From an uncultured Eubacteriales bacterium (GTDB lineage Bacteria; Bacillota; Clostridia; Oscillospirales; Oscillospiraceae): a stretch of 6,472 nucleotides of DNA. The notes beneath the pieces were generated by a model, which ran no database searches, was not told the DNA's origin, and worked only from the letters and a program-made list of their open reading frames with translations. The stretch spans positions 1-6,472 of the forward strand of contig USIZ01000080.1 of NCBI GenBank assembly GCA_900554855.1, given 5' to 3'. A program made the position numbers and the translations under genes. This document shows positions 1 through 5,310 of this stretch, piece by piece (positions within the stretch are counted from its first letter, which is position 1; each line of letters starts with the position of its first letter).

Positions 1-170
1 CGACGGTCATCTTCCATGTGGATGCGCTGGACGCAGAGCTGACTCTGCGGGTGCTGGATTATCTGTCCGGCGTGGCCTATTGCACGGGCAGTGAGATCCG
101 CCGCATCGCCGTGAGCACCTACCTCATCACTCCGCCCACTGTGCAGGTGATCCAGATGCGCTGCGATTGA
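1..170 (+). CDS. sepF: Cell division protein SepF, C-terminal part (5' end outside window)
   Basis: The open frame starts at base 3 of the window and ends with TGA at 168-170, giving the last 55 residues. The segment ELTLRVLDYLSGVAY followed by GSEIRRIAVSTYLITPP matches the C-terminal core of SepF, where Bacillus SepF has a similar pattern (RIVDFLSGTVYA, then IQRIG and IFLCTP). In that family this alpha/beta domain binds the C-terminal tail of FtsZ and polymerises into rings, anchoring the Z-ring to the membrane together with an N-terminal amphipathic helix, which would lie outside the window. The last residues (VQVIQMRCD) are short, with no acidic tail. A strong hairpin terminator follows 36 bp after the stop, so this is the last gene of its transcript. 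The family call rests on motif recall of a partial sequence; the alternative is a diverged SepF paralogue (DUF552). Confidence 0.78.
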   Translation, partial: TVIFHVDALDAELTLRVLDYLSGVAYCTGSEIRRIAVSTYLITPPTVQVIQMRCD

Positions 171-206
171 GCGCGGCTTTTCCCCGCCAAACTTGCATTA
201 GATTAC

Positions 207-243
207 AAAAGAGCGCGAAAGCAGTTGCTTTCGCGCTCTTTTT
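207..243. terminator. Bidirectional intrinsic terminator between sepF and the NTP pyrophosphohydrolase gene
   Basis: A perfect 16-bp stem (207-222 with 227-242) closes a 4-nt loop. It is flanked by an A4 run on the left and a T5 run (239-243) on the right, so each strand has a U tract after the stem. It lies between two convergent genes, 36 bp after the sepF stop and 14 bp after the stop of the minus-strand gene, and can serve both. Confidence 0.9.
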
Positions 244-257
244 GTGCATTTGTGTTT

Positions 258-575
258 TTATTCTTCGATCTGTTTGAGCAGGAGCCGCTTTTCATAGCCG
301 CCCTTCTGGGCGCGCTTTTTGAGGCGAAGCTGCTCCAGCTCCTCCCACTTCCAGCCCCGGGCATCTGCGGCGGCGTGGATGAGCTCCAGCAGGGAGGCCA
401 GGTCGTCCGCACTGCGGTGAGCCTGATAGGAGTCCATCTCCTCGTCCAGCTTCCGATCCAGCAGAGCCCGGTACTGGTCATCGTCCACGACCTCCACCGT
501 GCAGCTCTTGCCGGAGCGCTCGATCTGCTCGGGCACCTTGTCCCGCACCAGCTTGTTGTAAAGAATAATACTCAT
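258..575 (-). CDS. MazG-like (COG4997-type) nucleoside triphosphate pyrophosphohydrolase, atypical metal site
   Basis: 105 residues, a normal length for this small all-alpha NTP pyrophosphohydrolase group. The N-terminal signature YNKLVRDKVPEQIE (6-19), the KLDEE helix (42-46), the DDLASLLELI helix (57-66) and the C-terminal KKRAQKGGYEKRLLL (86-100) match the house-cleaning NTP-PPase / phosphoribosyl-ATP pyrophosphohydrolase-like family. Relatives hydrolyse noncanonical NTPs to NMP and pyrophosphate with Mg2+ held by an ExxE...ExxD set. Here the expected second Glu is Ser49 and the expected Asp is Ser61, with E45/E46, D48 and D57/D58 remaining, so activity may be reduced or changed. The ATG at 575 has AGGTGG about 9 nt upstream, inside the end of the preceding yccF-like gene, from which it is separated by 1 bp, so translation is probably coupled. 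It is the last gene of that operon and ends at the 207-243 terminator. Fold assignment is firm; substrate is unknown. Confidence 0.85.
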   Translation of the reverse strand: MSIILYNKLVRDKVPEQIERSGKSCTVEVVDDDQYRALLDRKLDEEMDSYQAHRSADDLASLLELIHAAADARGWKWEELEQLRLKKRAQKGGYEKRLLLKQIEE

Positions 576-576
576 G

Positions 577-939
577 TCAACTCACCACCTGTGCGCCAAA
601 GGGCATCAATGCCAGCCTGGCCATTTTAAAGCACTGGATACCAACGGGAATGCCGACGATCGTGATGCACCACACCAGTCCCAGCACCCCGTAGCCCACG
701 GCCATCTCCCAGCCGAAGAACAGCAGCCACAGCAGGTTGGCCAAAAAGGACACGCCGCCGCCTCGGTATACGATCTCCTTGCCGAAGGGGAAGAAGGCAA
801 GGCTGGCAAACTTGAAGCACTGGGTACCCAGCGGGATGCCGATGATGGTGACGCAGAGGATGCACCCGGCCAGCGTCCACGCCAGTCCGCCGATCAGTCC
901 GCCGAACAGGAACCAGAGAATGTTGCCAATGGTCTTCAT
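577..939 (-). CDS. yccF: YccF-family (DUF307) small membrane protein with two repeats
   Basis: 120 residues built from two similar halves. The motif TIIGIPLGTQCFK (31-43) with FFPFG (49-53) recurs as TIVGIPVGIQCFK (93-105) with LMPFG (111-115), an offset of 62 residues. Each copy follows a strongly hydrophobic stretch (about 7-31 and 64-92), giving an integral membrane protein with several membrane segments. This is the diagnostic pattern of the YccF domain; E. coli YccF is longer but has the same repeated motif. The biochemical role of the family is unknown. The ATG at 939 is preceded by GCGAGG, about 11 nt away, a moderate ribosome binding site. It is first in a two-gene operon driven by the promoter at 1011-1039, with the NTP pyrophosphohydrolase gene 1 bp downstream. 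Confidence 0.88.
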   Translation of the reverse strand: MKTIGNILWFLFGGLIGGLAWTLAGCILCVTIIGIPLGTQCFKFASLAFFPFGKEIVYRGGGVSFLANLLWLLFFGWEMAVGYGVLGLVWCITIVGIPVGIQCFKMARLALMPFGAQVVS

Positions 940-1010
940 AGAAGTTCAAACCTCGCTTATCAAACAAACTGCGCCCCGGATCGGGACGCTGCTGTTGCTT
1001 CTATGCATCT

Positions 1011-1039
1011 ATTATAGCGCCTTTTCCGGCGGCAGCCAA
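1011..1039 (-). promoter_or_regulatory. Sigma-A promoter of the yccF / NTP pyrophosphohydrolase operon
   Basis: On the minus strand TTGGCT (1039-1034), a 17-bp spacer and a perfect TATAAT (1016-1011). The predicted start is near 1004, leaving a leader of about 65 nt before the yccF ATG. The -10 is consensus and the -35 matches four of six bases. Confidence 0.75.
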
Positions 1040-1088
1040 GAGGGGGCGGCGTTTTTTAACCATCTTATAATGTGGGAAATCGGGTTTA

Positions 1089-1118
1089 CCCGCCCGGATG
1101 CATTTGCATCCGGGCGGG
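1089..1118 (-). terminator. GC-rich hairpin after the CoA-transferase gene, probable transcript end
   Basis: A perfect 13-bp stem (1089-1101 with 1106-1118) with loop ATTT lies 28 bp after the CoA-transferase stop on the minus strand. No clean U tract follows on that strand (the next bases read TAAACCCG), so it is an atypical terminator or a 3'-end protecting hairpin. A smaller palindrome, CGGGTTTACCCG (1081-1092), overlaps it. On the plus strand the T run at 1136-1140 is too far away to act with it. Confidence 0.5.
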
Positions 1119-1145
1119 GCGTGTCAGCCGTTGAATTTTTCTGAC

Positions 1146-2462
1146 TTACTCGGTCTCTCCCTCGGGGAAGGGCGTGTGGAAGCGCTCCTCGAATGCCTTC
1201 TTCAGCTCCGGGCGGAAGTCCGGGTGGGCGACGTTGATGAGGCTGATCGCCCGTTCGCGGATGGTGCGGCCGGTGAGCCGGGCGATGCCGTACTCGGTGA
1301 TGATGTAGTCCACATTGGTGCGGATGGTGGTGACGGTGGCGCCCAAGTCCAGCACCGGCACGATCTTGGAGATCTTGCCGTCCCGGGTCGTGGAGGTGGT
1401 GGCAATGATGCTCTTGCCGTGGTGGCTGTCGGTGGCACCGTCTACGAAGTTCATCTGGCCGCCGGAGCCGGAAAACTGGGTGGTGCCCATGGACTCCGAA
1501 TTCACCTGACCGGTCAGGTCCACCTGAATGCAGGAGTTGATGGAGATCATGTGGTGGTTCTGGGCAATGACGCTGGGGGCGTTGACCACGTCCACCGGAT
1601 AGAGCTCAAAGTCGGGGTTGTGATTCACAAAGTCGTAAAGCCGCTTGGTGCCCATCAGGAAGGTGGCGATGCTCTTGCCGGGGTAGAGCGATTTTTCCGA
1701 GTTGTTGATGACGCCGGACTCGATCAGATCCACCACGCCGTCGCTGAGCAGCTCGGAGTGCAGGCCCAGATTCTGCTTGTCCTTCAGGAACTTCAGCACT
1801 GCGTCCGGGATGGCGCCGATGCCCAGCTGAAGGGTGTCGCCGTCCTGGATCAGGCTGGCGCAGTATTCGCCGATTCTGGACTCGGTCTCGCCGATGTAGT
1901 GGGGCTTCAGCTCGGGCAGCGGGGCGGAGTGCTCCACGAAATAGTCGATCTTGGAGACGGGAATGCGGCTGTCGCCGTAGGTATAGGGCATCTGGTCGTT
2001 CACCTGGGCGATGACCAGCTTGGCCTCCTGAATGATGGTCTTGGTGTAATCCACACTGACGCCCAGCGAGCAGTTGCCATAGCGGTCGGGCGGGGTGACG
2101 GACACCAGCGCCACGTCCACGGGCAGGAAATTGTGGAACATCCGGGGCACCCGGGCGAAGGAGCAGGGGGTGAAGTCCGCCCGGCCGTCCTCGATGGCCT
2201 CGCGGACGACGGCGCCGGCGAAGATGGAGTTCAGGTGGAAGTGCTTCTCCATACCCGGCTCCAGATAGCGGTTGTTGCCCATGGGCACCATCTGCACGAG
2301 CTCCACATTCTCATAGGCGTCGCAGTTGTTGACCATGGTGTCCACCAGATACAGCGGCTCCGCGCAGGCGTGGCCCAGCGCTACCCGGTCGCCGGACTTG
2401 ATGTGGGAAATGGCCTCCTTGGCCGTCACCGTACGGGAAAAATAAAGTTCTCTCCAGTTCAT
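1146..2462 (-). CDS. Acetyl-CoA hydrolase/transferase-family CoA-transferase, 4-hydroxybutyrate/butyrate type
   Basis: 438 residues, full length for the class I CoA-transferase family that includes 4-hydroxybutyrate CoA-transferase (AbfT/Cat2) and butyryl-CoA:acetate CoA-transferase. It moves CoA between an acyl-CoA and a carboxylate such as acetate through a glutamyl-CoA thioester. Visible motifs: IKSGDRVALGHACAEP (21-36), SVTPPDRYGNCSLGVSVDYT (121-140), LQLGIGAIPD (211-220), the catalytic Glu237 in LHSELLSDGVVDL (234-246), FLMGTKRLYDF (268-278), the glycine loop QFSGSGGQMNFV (329-340) and ITEYGIARLTG (388-398). These segments match Clostridium aminobutyricum AbfT as I recall it better than the Roseburia-type butyrate enzyme, so a 4-hydroxybutyrate or related fermentation role is favoured; sequence alone does not fix the substrate. 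The ATG at 2462 has AGGAG 8 nt upstream. It is monocistronic, with its own near-consensus promoter and a Rex-like operator. Confidence 0.92.
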   Translation of the reverse strand: MNWRELYFSRTVTAKEAISHIKSGDRVALGHACAEPLYLVDTMVNNCDAYENVELVQMVPMGNNRYLEPGMEKHFHLNSIFAGAVVREAIEDGRADFTPCSFARVPRMFHNFLPVDVALVSVTPPDRYGNCSLGVSVDYTKTIIQEAKLVIAQVNDQMPYTYGDSRIPVSKIDYFVEHSAPLPELKPHYIGETESRIGEYCASLIQDGDTLQLGIGAIPDAVLKFLKDKQNLGLHSELLSDGVVDLIESGVINNSEKSLYPGKSIATFLMGTKRLYDFVNHNPDFELYPVDVVNAPSVIAQNHHMISINSCIQVDLTGQVNSESMGTTQFSGSGGQMNFVDGATDSHHGKSIIATTSTTRDGKISKIVPVLDLGATVTTIRTNVDYIITEYGIARLTGRTIRERAISLINVAHPDFRPELKKAFEERFHTPFPEGETE

Positions 2463-2498
2463 AACAGCATCTCCTGACCAATAAGGGTTGATTCGTAA

Positions 2499-2516
2499 TC
2501 GTTATTTTTTTAACAA
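2499..2516 (-). promoter_or_regulatory. Putative Rex operator controlling the CoA-transferase gene
   Basis: The minus strand reads TTGTTAAAAAAATAACGA. Against the known Rex consensus TTGTTAANNNNTTAACAA it matches 12 of the 14 specified positions, including the whole left half. It lies just downstream of the -10 hexamer (about +3 to +20), where a bound repressor blocks initiation. Rex releases DNA when NADH rises and is known to control fermentation genes in clostridia, which suits a CoA-transferase. No rex gene is in the window. Confidence 0.72.
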
Positions 2517-2525
2517 TATAAGTAT

Positions 2526-2554
2526 ATATTACCCCGAATCCTGCGAAATGTCAA
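2526..2554 (-). promoter_or_regulatory. Sigma-A promoter of the CoA-transferase gene
   Basis: Minus strand: perfect TTGACA (2554-2549), 17-bp spacer, TAATAT (2531-2526). The predicted start near 2519 gives a leader of about 57 nt that begins with the Rex-like operator. The region downstream of the -10 is very AT-rich compared with the surrounding coding DNA. Confidence 0.8.
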
Positions 2555-2654
2555 TGAGCGGACACGGGGATCCGTGCGCAGCGCCGCAGCGCCATGCCCG
2601 GGCCAAAACGAAAGCCCTCGTGTTCTGAAAAACCGGCGGTCTTTGACACGCTGG

Positions 2655-2688
2655 AAAAACCCGCCTGATCAAATTCAGGCGGGTTTTT
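2655..2688. terminator. Intrinsic terminator of the small 82-codon gene
   Basis: A 14-bp perfect stem (2655-2668 with 2675-2688) with a 6-nt loop starts 1 bp after the minus-strand stop at 2690. The GC core CCCGCCTGA is followed by a T5 run on the minus strand, and by symmetry also on the plus strand. It separates this gene from the CoA-transferase promoter. Confidence 0.9.
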
Positions 2689-2689
2689 G

Positions 2690-2938
2690 TCAGTTGAAAT
2701 ATTCGCTTACATCGGCTTTGTCGTTATACTGCTTGCGGACTCGGACAAGCACAGCGCCGTCGCTTTGCTCGGTCTCCTCGGTGATCTGATACCGGGTATG
2801 GCTTTTGTCCATCATCGCCTTGTAGCGGCTCACTTCTTCATGGTTGGCCCTGAGCTGCTGCTCACGGGTCAGGCCGCAATCGTCCTTCTGTGCAAACACC
2901 CGTGTTTGCAGGATACACGCTGCCTTTACGCGCTTCAT
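2690..2938 (-). CDS. Small conserved-looking protein of unknown function
   Basis: 82 residues from the ATG at 2938, beginning MKRVKAACILQTRVFAQ and ending VRKQYNDKADVSEYFN. No catalytic motif, signal peptide or membrane segment is visible. It is charged and soluble, with a likely helix around residues 25-45 (TREQQLRANHEEVSRYK) followed by a beta-like DGAVLVRVRKQY stretch. I have a vague recollection of similar short clostridial proteins with a KAACI-QT start and a DG-KKQYN end, but I cannot name a family. A GTG at 2947 would add three residues, but it overlaps the GGAGG at 2947-2951, which sits 8 nt from the ATG, so the ATG is preferred. The gene has its own promoter (3086-3114) and terminator (2655-2688), which support it being real. 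Confidence 0.8.
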   Translation of the reverse strand: MKRVKAACILQTRVFAQKDDCGLTREQQLRANHEEVSRYKAMMDKSHTRYQITEETEQSDGAVLVRVRKQYNDKADVSEYFN

Positions 2939-2946
2939 TGAATTCA

Positions 2947-2951
2947 CCTCC
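2947..2951 (-). promoter_or_regulatory. Ribosome binding site that fixes the start of the 82-codon gene
   Basis: Minus-strand GGAGG, 8 nt before the ATG at 2938. It overlaps the alternative GTG at 2947-2945, which therefore cannot use it. Confidence 0.8.
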
Positions 2952-3085
2952 CTCGGCCGCCGCCCGGTCAGAACGGATGCCCTTTTTCAGAGAGATGATC
3001 AGTGAACAAACAGCCTGTGCGCGCCAGTCTGCCGCCAACGCCCACCGCACCGGATGCACTCCCGTGATACCTTGGATATATTTAT

Positions 3086-3114
3086 ATTTTAGCTGGTTTT
3101 GAAAAGAATTTCAA
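3086..3114 (-). promoter_or_regulatory. Sigma-A promoter with operator-like inverted repeat, upstream of the 82-codon gene
   Basis: Minus strand: TTGAAA (3114-3109), 17-bp spacer, TAAAAT (3091-3086), each five of six to consensus. The predicted start near 3079 gives an unusually long leader of about 140 nt. A perfect inverted repeat TTTGAAA-N4-TTTCAAA (3098-3115) covers the -35 and the first part of the spacer and could bind a dimeric regulator. The leader itself (2939-3079) is GC-rich with no clear stable terminator or known riboswitch core that I can recognise. Confidence 0.72.
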
Positions 3115-3139
3115 ACGTTTTTTCCGTAAAAATATAATT

Positions 3140-3717
3140 TCAGAACAACTCCGCAATGATGTCCACGCACTTATCGATGCCCAGCACGCCGCTGTCCAGC
3201 GTCAGGTGATAGTTCTGGGCGTGGCCCCATTTCATATCGGTGTAGAAGCGATGATAGGCTGCGCGGCGCTTGTCCTTATCCCGCAGGCGCTCCTCCGGGG
3301 ACTGCTCCCGCTCGCCGTAGACCTCCACGATGCGCTTGGCACGCAACGCCAGATCCGCATGGATAAAACCTTCAGGCAGTCCGCCGTGTTCTGCAAAATG
3401 TAGTCCGCACAGCGGACCACAATGACACAGGGGCCTTTTGCGGCAAGGTCTGTAATGACCTTGTACTGACACTCCCACAGAATGTCCTCGTTGGTGGGGC
3501 CTAGCATCCGATTGGAAAGGGCAGAGGCCAGGAAGCCACCCGGGGCATACTCTCCCGCCTCCTTCACATAGGCCGGTGCAAAGCCGGTCTCTGCTGCCAT
3601 CTTCTGAATGATCTCCGCGTCATAGCAGGGAATGCCCAGCTTTTCCGCCGCCTTTTTGCCGATGGTGCGCCCACCGCTGCCAAATTCACGGCTGATGGTG
3701 ATGACTCTGTTTTTCAT
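3140..3717 (-). pseudogene. Cytidylate-kinase-like family gene (Cytidylate_kin2), split by a one-base frameshift
   Basis: The ATG at 3717 opens a reading frame with the family start MKNRVITISREFGSGGRTIG; the P-loop-like GSGGRTIG is at residues 13-20. Homology runs to residue 117 (ADCLKV), then continues in the -1 frame as FIHADLALRAKRIVEVYGE to KCVDIIAELF and TGA at 3140. Together the two parts give 192 residues, a normal length for the family. The break is at a T4 run (plus-strand A4 at 3365-3368); one more T would restore the frame. Read literally, the first frame ends at 3232 after 161 residues with an unrelated tail. The family are P-loop nucleotide kinase relatives of largely unknown substrate. 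The usual VGRCAD motif reads VVRCAD (Val101 for Gly). Its start overlaps the MATE stop by 4 bp (ATGA), so translation is coupled. It may be a real pseudogene or a sequencing error in an intact gene. No terminator is visible after 3140. Confidence 0.85.
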
Positions 3718-5120
3718 GCGTTCTGCACGTCTTCCGTGTGCAATTCCCGATAGGTTTTCACAATAATGACTGCCGAGATGATAAAGGTCAGAATATCCGA
3801 CACCGGCATGGAATACAGCACGCCGTCCAGGCCGAAGAACACCGGCAGCAGCAGGGCAAAGCCCACGCCGAACACCACCTCGCGGAACATGGACAGCAGT
3901 GTGGACGAGAGCGCCTTGCCGACCGCCTGCAAGAAGATAAAGCACGCCTTGTTGACGCAGGCCAGCACCATCATGCAGAGATAGGTGCGGAAGGCCTTGA
4001 TGGCAAAATCGGTGTAGTAGCTGCTCTCGTTGGCCGCGCCGAAAACGTCGATGAGCTGCCGGGGAAAGCCCTCCGCCAGAATCAGCGCCACCGCACCCAC
4101 CAGTGCCTCGGCAATCAGCAGTCTGGTGAACAGCGCCCGGACACGCAGCTTCTTCTCCGCACCCATGTTATAGCCCACGATGGGGATGCAGCCTGCCGCC
4201 ATGCCGACCACGATGGAAATGACGATCTGGAAGAACTTCATCACAATGCCCACTACAGCCATGGGGATCTGCGCGTATTGTTCCTGTCCAAACACGGAAT
4301 CCATTGCGCCGTATTTGCGGAGCATATTGTTGATGGCTGCCATGGCCGCCACCAGACTGATCTGCGAGAGGAAGCTGGTGATACCCAGCATCAGCATCCG
4401 TCCGCAGATACTTCCCCGCAATGTATAATCGCCGGACGCGGGCTTGATGATTTTCATATTCAGCAGATACCACGCAGCAAGGAACGCCGTTGCCACCTGA
4501 CCGATGACCGTGGCAACCGCCGCACCCATCATGCCCCATTTGAAGATAAAGATGAAGATGGGGTCAAGAATGATGTTGATCACGGCGCCTGCCAGCGTAG
4601 AGATCATGGCAAACCTGGGGTTTCCGTCCGCACGAATGATGGGGTTCATAGCCTGACCAAACATATAGAACGGGATGCCCAGCGTGATATAGAAGAAATA
4701 CTCCTGTGAGTGGTGAAAGGTCTCCTCATTCACCGTGCCGCCGAACATGGCGATGATGCCGTTCGCGAAAATGAGATAGACCGCCGTTAAAGCAAGACTG
4801 CTGACAACGATCAGCACGACGGCATTGCCCACGCTGCGTTTTGCTTTCTCCATCTCATTTCTGCCCAGCGCCATACTGACAAAGGCACAGCAGCCGTCGC
4901 CCACCATGACGGCGATGGCCAGCGCCACGACGGTCAGTGGGAAAACAACGGTGTTGGCCGCGTTGCCGTAAGAACCGAGGTAGCTGGCGTTGGCGATAAA
5001 GATCTGGTCAACGATATTGTAAAGCGCGCCCACCAGCAGCGAGATGATGCAGGGGATGGCGTACTGACGCATGAGCTTCCCGATACGCTCCGTCCCCAAA
5101 AACTGATTCCCATTTTCCAT
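3714..5120 (-). CDS. MATE-family multidrug/toxin efflux transporter
   Basis: 468 residues with about 12 hydrophobic membrane segments, the expected size and topology for MATE exporters, which expel cationic drugs or metabolites across the cytoplasmic membrane using a Na+ or H+ gradient. The N-terminal lobe shows YAIPCIISLLVGALYNIVDQ (20-39), the family motif region around FPLTVVALAIAVMVGDG (60-76), and NPIIRADGNPRFAM (159-172) followed by INIILDPIFIF (181-191). The C-terminal lobe repeats the pattern with PIVGYNMGAEK (313-323) and LQAVGKALSSTLLS (397-410). The sequence resembles the MepA/DinF-like clostridial branch; the substrate cannot be read from it. The ATG at 5120 has AAAGGTGA ending 7 nt upstream. 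The stop overlaps the start of the kinase-like gene (ATGA). Transcription from the promoter at 5311-5339 must pass two hairpins, so expression is probably conditional. Confidence 0.93.
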   Translation of the reverse strand: MENGNQFLGTERIGKLMRQYAIPCIISLLVGALYNIVDQIFIANASYLGSYGNAANTVVFPLTVVALAIAVMVGDGCCAFVSMALGRNEMEKAKRSVGNAVVLIVVSSLALTAVYLIFANGIIAMFGGTVNEETFHHSQEYFFYITLGIPFYMFGQAMNPIIRADGNPRFAMISTLAGAVINIILDPIFIFIFKWGMMGAAVATVIGQVATAFLAAWYLLNMKIIKPASGDYTLRGSICGRMLMLGITSFLSQISLVAAMAAINNMLRKYGAMDSVFGQEQYAQIPMAVVGIVMKFFQIVISIVVGMAAGCIPIVGYNMGAEKKLRVRALFTRLLIAEALVGAVALILAEGFPRQLIDVFGAANESSYYTDFAIKAFRTYLCMMVLACVNKACFIFLQAVGKALSSTLLSMFREVVFGVGFALLLPVFFGLDGVLYSMPVSDILTFIISAVIIVKTYRELHTEDVQNA

Positions 5121-5127
5121 AAAAAAA

Positions 5128-5187
5128 TCACCTTTCTTTCAAAATAACAAGAAATGCGCAAGTCCCAACACATCCGGACTTACGCAT
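5128..5187 (-). CDS. Possible 19-codon leader peptide ending in the MATE ribosome binding site
   Basis: An ATG at 5187, inside the 5' arm of the second leader hairpin, opens MRKSGCVGTCAFLVILKER and stops at TGA 5130-5128. The stop overlaps the AAAGGTGA ribosome binding site of the MATE gene and is 7 nt from its ATG. A ribosome on this ORF would melt the hairpin at 5151-5190 and terminate where the MATE start is loaded. Against it, no good ribosome binding site precedes its ATG. Speculative as a gene, but the position is notable. Confidence 0.3.
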   Translation of the reverse strand: MRKSGCVGTCAFLVILKER

Positions 5188-5190
5188 TTC
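5151..5190 (-). promoter_or_regulatory. Second leader hairpin before the MATE gene, attenuator-like
   Basis: A 15-bp stem (5190-5176 with 5165-5151) with a 10-nt loop. The single imperfect pair is a G-U in RNA from the minus strand but a C-A mismatch in the opposite RNA, so the minus-strand transcript is the selected one. The tail TTGTTATTTT (5150-5141) is U-rich but interrupted, so it could be a weak terminator or a structure that gates the ribosome binding site 20 nt downstream. Confidence 0.7.
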
Positions 5191-5300
5191 TGCCACACGA
5201 TTTGCCTATGCAATTTTCGCCCATTCTGCCATTTCTCCCACGATTTCACAAAAAAGCGCGTGGCTCCTCTGCAACTGGCTTTACGCAGAAACGCCACACG
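5180..5300 (-). repeat. 20-nt direct repeat in the MATE leader (copies 5281-5300 and 5180-5199)
   Basis: On the minus strand CGTGTGGC-N5-TGCGTAA occurs at 5300-5281 and again at 5199-5180. The copies are identical at the 15 specified bases, with N5 being GTTTC or AGAAA. The first copy forms the 5' arm of the terminator at 5250-5302. The second precedes and enters the hairpin at 5151-5190. Both CGTGTGGC blocks can pair with the terminator's 3' arm GCCACGCG (5264-5257), allowing alternative folds. Confidence 0.75.
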
Positions 5301-5302
5301 CT
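5250..5302 (-). terminator. Intrinsic terminator inside the MATE leader, probable attenuator
   Basis: Minus strand: AGCGTGTGGC (5302-5293) pairs with GCCACGCGCT (5264-5255) through one G-U pair, and an inner TCTGC/GCAGA stem extends it. The T6 run at 5255-5250 follows at once. It lies about 2-55 nt after the predicted MATE start site, so RNA from that promoter should stop here unless the hairpin is prevented. It can also end read-through from the WYL regulator gene, whose stop is at 5387. Confidence 0.82.
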
Positions 5303-5310
5303 GTATGTTT

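Noticed and set aside
1017..1056. Plus-strand GC-rich stretch ending in T6, terminator-like
   Set aside because: No plus-strand gene precedes it and the pairing is imperfect; on the minus strand it holds the -35 of the yccF promoter.
1098..2477. Long plus-strand open frame of 459 codons
   Set aside because: It is the antisense shadow of the CoA-transferase gene; its His/Val/Gly/Asp-rich low-complexity translation has no domain, and the minus strand encodes a complete well-known family.
2566..2654. Possible small RNA or gene between the CoA-transferase promoter and the terminator
   Set aside because: Only short weak palindromes (such as GGGC-GCCC) and no promoter of its own; nothing specific can be supported.
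2862..3059. Minus-strand 65-codon ORF in the leader of the small gene
   Set aside because: Starts at a GTG without a well-spaced ribosome binding site and overlaps the supported 82-codon gene in another frame; no recognisable similarity.
3362..3372. Programmed -1 frameshift in the kinase-like gene
   Set aside because: GGTTTTA does not allow clean tandem re-pairing in the P site and no downstream stimulatory structure is obvious; a simple indel is more likely.
3738..4709. Plus-strand open frame of 323 codons
   Set aside because: Antisense to the MATE gene; very rich in His and Gln with no recognisable motif or ribosome binding site.
5206..5232. Eight-codon leader peptide MAEWAKIA
   Set aside because: The GGGAG before its ATG is only 2 nt away, too close for normal initiation; no other support.
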